Shown: positions 5,909 to 9,317 of the stretch, in pieces
How positions within the stretch are numbered: position 1 is the first letter of the stretch
How the letters are laid out: each line of letters opens with the position of its first letter
Assembly (NCBI GenBank): GCA_905201305.1
Contig: CAJKNS010000083.1
Location: 1-9,317 of the forward strand
Length of the DNA stretch: 9,317 nt
Reading direction: 5' to 3'
Source of the DNA: an uncultured Eubacteriales bacterium
GTDB lineage: Bacteria; Bacillota; Clostridia; Oscillospirales; Oscillospiraceae
Notes under the pieces: model-generated
Databases searched by the model: none
What the model was told of the DNA's origin: nothing
What the model saw: only the letters and a program-made list of their open reading frames with translations
Program-made: the position numbers and the translations under genes

Positions 5909-6670
5909 ATGAATCAGCAGGAAATTTCCTTTTACGAGGAGCTTCAGTGCAACGCCTTTCCTGCGCTGCAAAATGTCATGTACGACGGATGGAGCGTTCG
6001 GTTTGGCGGCGGCTTTACCTATCGGGTAAACTGCGCCAACGCCATGTACCCCGAAGCCCTTCCCGCCAGAGATAAAGTGCAATATGTAGAATCCCTCTAC
6101 CGTCAGTCCGGACTTTCCATGTCCATCTTCAAGCTGCACGAGGGGATGGACCCGGAGCAGTGCAAAGCCTGCAATGCAGTGCTGGATGAAATGGGCTATG
6201 CCACCGAGCGGGATGGCAACATTTTCGTCTGCGATCTCAAATCCTTTGACCAGAGTCCTGTCACCCAGGTCATGGTCAGCGGCGATATGACCGACGAGTG
6301 GCTGGACGGCTTTCTCACCATGAACGGCACCGCCGACGCCCAGCGTCCGGCTGCTTCCGCCATGCTGAAAAACATCCACTATCCCATTGCCGCCGCATCC
6401 ATTGTGGAAAACGGGAAAATGGTTGCCTGCGGACTGGGTGTTCTGGAACGCGGACATGTGGGACTTTATGATATCTATGTGGATTCCAGCTGCCGCCGCC
6501 GCGGTTTGGGCAGGGATATCTGCGCCGCCATTATGCAGTATGGCAAGGAAAACGGCTGCAACACCGCCTATCTCCAGGTGCTTTCCGATAACCACGGCGC
6601 CCGTGCCCTCTATCGCCAACTCGGCTATACCGAAACCTATGAATACTGGTTCCGTACCAAACGATTCTGA
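5909..6670 (+). CDS. GNAT-family N-acetyltransferase
   Basis: This 253-aa cytosolic acyl-CoA-dependent acetyltransferase has a C-terminal GNAT fold (about 119-253). Motif A is visible as LYDIYVDSSCRRRGLGRDI (R196xxG199xG201, the pyrophosphate-binding loop of acetyl-CoA). Motif B follows as LQVLSDNHGARALYRQLGY (222-240), typical of the Asn and Tyr helix region. The N-terminal half (1-115), with GWSVRFGGGFTYRVNCANAMYP, matches the arrangement of larger GNATs of unknown substrate, perhaps with a degenerate first GNAT domain. The start is taken as ATG 5909, since CGGAG (5896-5900) lies 8 nt upstream; an in-frame GTG at 5900 overlaps this SD. It has its own promoter directly after the HAD gene and is followed 15 nt later by a 40-codon gene, probably cotranscribed. 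Substrate unknown. Confidence 0.9.
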   Translation: MNQQEISFYEELQCNAFPALQNVMYDGWSVRFGGGFTYRVNCANAMYPEALPARDKVQYVESLYRQSGLSMSIFKLHEGMDPEQCKACNAVLDEMGYATERDGNIFVCDLKSFDQSPVTQVMVSGDMTDEWLDGFLTMNGTADAQRPAASAMLKNIHYPIAAASIVENGKMVACGLGVLERGHVGLYDIYVDSSCRRRGLGRDICAAIMQYGKENGCNTAYLQVLSDNHGARALYRQLGYTETYEYWFRTKRF

Positions 6671-6685
6671 TAAGGAGGATTCCCC

Positions 6686-6808
6686 ATGAAAGTTGCTCGT
6701 TTTGTTCTGAAAATTGTTGGCGCTTCCCTGACCCTTGCCGGCGGCATCTGCCTGGTGATCGGTTTCTGGGACAAGCTGACTGCCCCCTTCCGCTGCACTG
6801 AGGATTAA
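6686..6808 (+). CDS. Small single-pass membrane peptide, 40 aa
   Basis: An intact 40-codon reading frame (ATG 6686, TAA 6806-6808) is preceded by the best SD in the window, AGGAGG (6673-6678), 7 nt upstream. The product begins MKVARFVLKIVGASL, continues through a glycine-containing hydrophobic segment (about 11-27, with LAGG and GFW) and ends in a short polar tail, DKLTAPFRCTED, with one Cys at 37. It should be a single-span membrane peptide with the basic N-terminus inside. It lies 15 nt after the GNAT stop and immediately before a strong terminator, so it is the last gene of that transcript. No function is recognised. The strong SD and position make it likely to be real. Confidence 0.75.
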   Translation: MKVARFVLKIVGASLTLAGGICLVIGFWDKLTAPFRCTED

Positions 6809-6836
6809 GTTCCAAGTGGCAATATCGCACAAAAAA

Positions 6837-6871
6837 ATCGCACGCTGCTCAAAAATCAAGCAGCGTGCGAT
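6837..6871. terminator. Bidirectional terminator between the 40-aa gene and the isomerase gene
   Basis: Arms ATCGCACGCTGCT (6837-6849) and its exact complement (6859-6871) form a 13-bp stem with a 9-nt loop. An A-run (6831-6837) on the left and CATTTTTATG on the right give a U-tract in both directions, so it can end both the GNAT/peptide transcript and the convergent isomerase transcript. ATCGCAC is also repeated just upstream at 6824-6830. Confidence 0.92.
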
Positions 6872-6884
6872 CATTTTTATGTGA

Positions 6885-7544
6885 TTATTCCGTTTCCACC
6901 GCGGAGCCGTAATCGTCCTTGGGCGTAGTCTTGGGCTCGCCATAATCAACGCCATAGGTCTCCACCCGGACGGACTCAATGACGATGTCCTTTCTGGGCT
7001 TATCGTTGGAGTCCACGTCGCACTGGGAGAGCTTTGTGAGAATATTCATGCCGGAGAACACCTTGCCGAAGGCGGCATACTGCCCCTGGAGGCTGTCCTT
7101 ATCCGCCATCAGGATAAAGAACTGGCTGCCAGCGGAGTTATAGGCAGCTTCCGTATCGCTGCCGCTGTCAGAGAACCGCGCCATGGCGATGACGCCGGTT
7201 TCCATTTTAATATCGTTCTTTTTAAAGCCGTTGTCGGAGAACTCGCCGTCGATGGTGTAGCCGGGTCCGCCGGTGCCGTCGCCGTTGGGATCGCCGCCCT
7301 GCATAATAAAGTCCTCAACCACCCGGTGGAAGGTCAAGCCGTCATAGAAGCCGGAGTTGGCAAGGGAGATAAAGTTTGCCACGGTATTGGGCGCCTGATC
7401 GGGATAGAGATAGATGGTAATCTGATCGCCGCCCTCCAGCGTCAGGGTTGCAACGGGCTTTTTCTTACTTCCGCAGCCGCTGAGCATGCCAAGGAGCATC
7501 CCCGCCGCCAGCACCAGGCAGATGATTCGTTTGAGTTGTTTCAT
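6885..7544 (-). CDS. Lipoprotein cyclophilin-type peptidyl-prolyl cis-trans isomerase
   Basis: This is a 219-aa cyclophilin exported and lipid-anchored on the outer face of the membrane, where it would assist folding of secreted proteins. The signal peptide (KQLKRI, then a hydrophobic run) ends in a lipobox LSGC with the lipidated Cys at 24. The cyclophilin domain (about 31-199) shows FHRVVEDFIMQGGDP (72-86, catalytic R74 and Q82), GVIAMAR (118-123), SAGSQFFI (138-144) and QYAAFGKV (155-162). The position of human CypA Trp121 is not Trp, as in many bacterial members with low cyclosporin affinity. The C-terminal tail (200-219) is short, polar and acidic. The ATG at 7544 is chosen for the SD GGGAGGA (7551-7557) 6 nt upstream; an in-frame ATG at 7574 falls within a leader hairpin. 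It is monocistronic with its own promoter, divergent from pckG. Confidence 0.94.
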   Translation of the reverse strand: MKQLKRIICLVLAAGMLLGMLSGCGSKKKPVATLTLEGGDQITIYLYPDQAPNTVANFISLANSGFYDGLTFHRVVEDFIMQGGDPNGDGTGGPGYTIDGEFSDNGFKKNDIKMETGVIAMARFSDSGSDTEAAYNSAGSQFFILMADKDSLQGQYAAFGKVFSGMNILTKLSQCDVDSNDKPRKDIVIESVRVETYGVDYGEPKTTPKDDYGSAVETE

Positions 7545-7562
7545 GCTTCTTCCTCCCATGAA

Positions 7563-7579
7563 TGCCGGTCCCACCGGCA
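7563..7579 (-). other. GC-rich hairpin at predicted 5' end of isomerase mRNA
   Basis: TGCCGGT and ACCGGCA form a perfect 7-bp stem with a 3-nt loop. It starts about 4 nt after the predicted transcription start and ends 5 nt before the SD run (7551-7557). It could stabilise the 5' end or limit ribosome access; both are inference. Confidence 0.45.
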
Positions 7580-7589
7580 GGTTTCTATT

Positions 7590-7618
7590 AATATATCAAA
7601 ATTTCTTCCGTATTGCAA
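7590..7618 (-). promoter_or_regulatory. Predicted promoter of the isomerase gene
   Basis: On the minus strand, TTGCAA (7613-7618) and TATATT (7590-7595) are separated by 17 nt. The predicted start is near 7583, giving a leader of about 39 nt that contains the hairpin at 7563-7579. It is the third predicted promoter here with a TTGCAA -35 box. Confidence 0.7.
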
Positions 7619-7710
7619 CTGATATTCCGTGATTTTTCACAGAACCTTTCGTTTTCTTCCGGTTGTTTATCGCTTTAATGCAATAGATTTTAAGGATTCT
7701 GCATTTTCCC

Positions 7711-7739
7711 TTGAAAAGTGCAGGAAATTATTATATGAT
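7711..7739 (+). promoter_or_regulatory. Predicted promoter of pckG
   Basis: TTGAAA (7711-7716) and TATGAT (7734-7739) are separated by 17 nt, each with five of six consensus bases. Transcription would start near 7746. I looked for a catabolite-responsive (cre) element around it and saw none. The about 90 bases between the two divergent promoters (7621-7710) are AT-rich, with no gene and no clear repeat. Confidence 0.75.
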
Positions 7740-7755
7740 TAACATGTAAATCTTG

Positions 7756-7787
7756 CTGCTCCCTTTCAGCTACGAGGAACGGGGCAG
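7756..7787 (+). other. Bulged leader hairpin upstream of pckG
   Basis: CTGC-t-CCC (7756-7763) can pair with GGGGCAG (7781-7787), giving seven pairs with one bulged base around a 17-nt loop. It ends 7 nt before the SD GGAGGA (7795-7800). The large loop makes it only moderately convincing. It does not match a riboswitch class I know. Confidence 0.25.
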
Positions 7788-7808
7788 TATATATGGAGGA
7801 ACAAATTT

Positions 7809-9317
7809 ATGGCACTTACCAACAATGTCAAGGTGAACGCCTGGCTGGATGAGGTGATCCCGCTGCTGAAGCCTGACGCTGTAGAACTCATTACCGGTGA
7901 CAAAGCACAGCTGGACCGACTCACTGCCGAGGCTGTTTCCACCGGCGAATTCATCACGCTCAATCAGGAAAAGCTTCCCGGCTGCTATCTCCACCGCTCC
8001 GATCCCAACGACGTGGCGCGGGTAGAAAGCCGCACATTTATCTGCTCCAGAAAAGAAGAGGACGCAGGTCCCACCAACAACTGGATGGACCCCCAGGAGA
8101 TGTACGCAAAGCTCGAAAAGCTCTATGACGGCGCCATGAAGGGCCGCACCATGTACGTCATCCCCTACTCCATGAGCATTGTCGGCTCCCCCTTTGCCAA
8201 ATATGGCATTGAGGTCACCGACTCCATCTATGTTGTCATTTCCATGAACATCATGACCCGCATCGGCACCCCCGTGCTGGACGCGCTGGGCACCGACGGC
8301 GATTTCATCAAGGGGCTTCATGCAAAAGCCGATCTGAACCCCGAGGAGCGCTATATCGTTCAGTTCCCCGAGGATAACACCATTATGTCCATCAACTCCG
8401 GCTACGGCGGCAACGTGCTGCTGGGTAAAAAGTGCTTTGCCCTGCGCATCGCCTCCTATCTGGGCAGAAAAGAGGACTGGATGGCAGAGCACATGCTGAT
8501 TCTGGGCATTCAGAACCCCCAGGGTGAGATCCGCTATGTCACCGCCGCTTTCCCCTCTGCCTGCGGTAAAACCAACCTGGCTATGCTGGTGCCCCCCGAG
8601 GAATACCGGAAGAAGGGCTACAAGGTCTGGACTGTAGGCGACGATATCGCATGGCTGCGCATTGGTCCCGACGGCAGACTCTGGGCGGTAAACCCCGAAA
8701 ACGGCTTCTTCGGCGTAGCACCCGGCACCTCCGCCAAATCCAACCCCAACGCTCTGGCTTCCACCGCAAAGAACACCCTGTTCACCAACGTGGTGCTCAA
8801 TAAGGACGACAACACCGTTTGGTGGGAAGGCATGAACAAGACACCTCCTACCAATGCCGAGGATTGGCAGGGTCGTCCCTGGAACGGCGAAACCTCCACG
8901 GAAAAGGGCGCGCATCCCAACTCCCGTTTCACCGCTCCCGCCAAGAATTGCCCCTGCATCTCCCCTGAGTTCGACAATCCCCAGGGCGTGCCCATCTCTG
9001 CCATCATCTTTGGCGGACGCCGGGCAAAGACTGCGCCTCTGGTCTATCAGTCCCGTTCCTGGCAGCACGGCGTATTCGTCGGCTCCATTATGGCGTCTGA
9101 AACCACCGCAGCAGCCACCGGTGCAGTGGGTGTGCTTCGCCGTGATCCCATGGCAATGCGCCCCTTCTGCGGCTACCACATGGGCGACTACTGGCAGCAC
9201 TGGCTGGACATGGGCAAGAAAATCCCCAATCCCCCGAAAATCTTCAACGTCAACTGGTTCCGTACCGACGACGACGGCAACTTCCTGTGGCCCGGCTTCG
9301 GCGATAATCTCCGTGTG
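7809..9317 (+). CDS. pckG: Phosphoenolpyruvate carboxykinase (GTP), 3' end outside window
   Basis: This cytosolic enzyme interconverts oxaloacetate plus GTP with PEP plus CO2 plus GDP; in anaerobes it may run in either direction. The frame is open from ATG 7809 (SD GGAGGA, 7795-7800, spacing 8) to the window end: 503 codons of an enzyme that usually has about 600. It is the GTP type, not the ATP type. Residues line up with known vertebrate positions: R71 in ARVESRTF (substrate Arg), Y199 in SGYGGN, K208 in LLGKKC and H228 in AEHML (Mn ligands), P-loop FPSACGKTN (248-256, with C252 and K254), metal-binding DD in GDDIAWL (278-279), FFGVAPGTS (300-308) and R373 in NSRFTAP. All these catalytic elements are intact. 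The C-terminal lobe and stop lie beyond the window. It is divergent from the isomerase gene. Confidence 0.97.
   Translation, partial: MALTNNVKVNAWLDEVIPLLKPDAVELITGDKAQLDRLTAEAVSTGEFITLNQEKLPGCYLHRSDPNDVARVESRTFICSRKEEDAGPTNNWMDPQEMYAKLEKLYDGAMKGRTMYVIPYSMSIVGSPFAKYGIEVTDSIYVVISMNIMTRIGTPVLDALGTDGDFIKGLHAKADLNPEERYIVQFPEDNTIMSINSGYGGNVLLGKKCFALRIASYLGRKEDWMAEHMLILGIQNPQGEIRYVTAAFPSACGKTNLAMLVPPEEYRKKGYKVWTVGDDIAWLRIGPDGRLWAVNPENGFFGVAPGTSAKSNPNALASTAKNTLFTNVVLNKDDNTVWWEGMNKTPPTNAEDWQGRPWNGETSTEKGAHPNSRFTAPAKNCPCISPEFDNPQGVPISAIIFGGRRAKTAPLVYQSRSWQHGVFVGSIMASETTAAATGAVGVLRRDPMAMRPFCGYHMGDYWQHWLDMGKKIPNPPKIFNVNWFRTDDDGNFLWPGFGDNLRV

Noticed and set aside
7545..7574. ATG 7574 as the start of the isomerase
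   Set aside because: It lies inside the 5' hairpin and would place non-signal residues before the basic-hydrophobic signal peptide; ATG 7544 has GGGAGGA at 6 nt.
7620..7808. Catabolite-responsive element or small RNA upstream of pckG
   Set aside because: No sequence with the cre symmetry (TGNAANCGNTNNCA-like) was seen, and no compact RNA fold beyond a bulged hairpin.
7770..9200. 476-codon minus-strand reading frame opposite pckG
   Set aside because: It is an antisense shadow of a GC-rich gene; the plus strand encodes an unmistakable GTP-PEPCK with intact motifs.

Overview
The window looks like a chromosomal, mostly housekeeping segment of an anaerobic, low-to-mid-GC Gram-positive bacterium. 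My best guess is a Clostridia/Oscillospiraceae-type gut organism. The reasons are a rubrerythrin (a peroxide-defence protein of anaerobes), a GTP-dependent PEP carboxykinase, a 3D/G5 cell-wall protein, a DUF975 membrane protein, a lipoprotein cyclophilin, strong AGGAGG-type ribosome binding sites and sigma-A-like promoters. The taxonomic call is inference only. There are no rRNA or tRNA genes, CRISPR arrays, insertion sequences, phage genes or classical defence systems, and no gene-free stretch exceeds 300 bases.

Layout. (1) 39-1133 (+) encodes the ribosome-associated ATPase YchF, which converges on rubrerythrin at 1191-1724 (-); a perfect stem-loop lies between them. (2) 1949-3208 (+) encodes a membrane-anchored DUF348-like/G5/3D cell-wall protein behind a near-consensus extended -10 promoter. 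It converges on an XRE-type HTH + TPR regulator at 3265-4149 (-), again with a palindromic terminator between them. (3) The regulator is divergent from a plus-strand unit at 4345-5850, made of a DUF975 integral membrane gene interrupted by an in-frame TAA and, 12 nt later, a HAD-family hydrolase. A 13-bp inverted repeat sits almost exactly midway between the two back-to-back -35 boxes and is the best operator candidate in the window. (4) 5909-6670 (+) is a GNAT acetyltransferase with its own promoter, followed 15 nt later by an intact 40-codon membrane-peptide gene (6686-6808). (5) A bidirectional terminator separates that peptide from a lipoprotein peptidyl-prolyl isomerase at 6885-7544 (-). 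(6) This is divergent from pckG (GTP-PEPCK), which starts at 7809 and runs off the end of the window with 503 codons present.

The genes do not form one pathway. ychF, rbr, the isomerase and pckG are independent housekeeping or stress units. The TPR regulator plus the DUF975/HAD unit is the one likely local regulatory module. I did not find a convincing new multi-gene system. The observations most worth a second look are the split DUF975 gene, the centred inverted repeat, the altered HAD motif I (Asp to Asn), the 40-aa membrane peptide, and the small hairpins placed at the predicted 5' ends of two transcripts.
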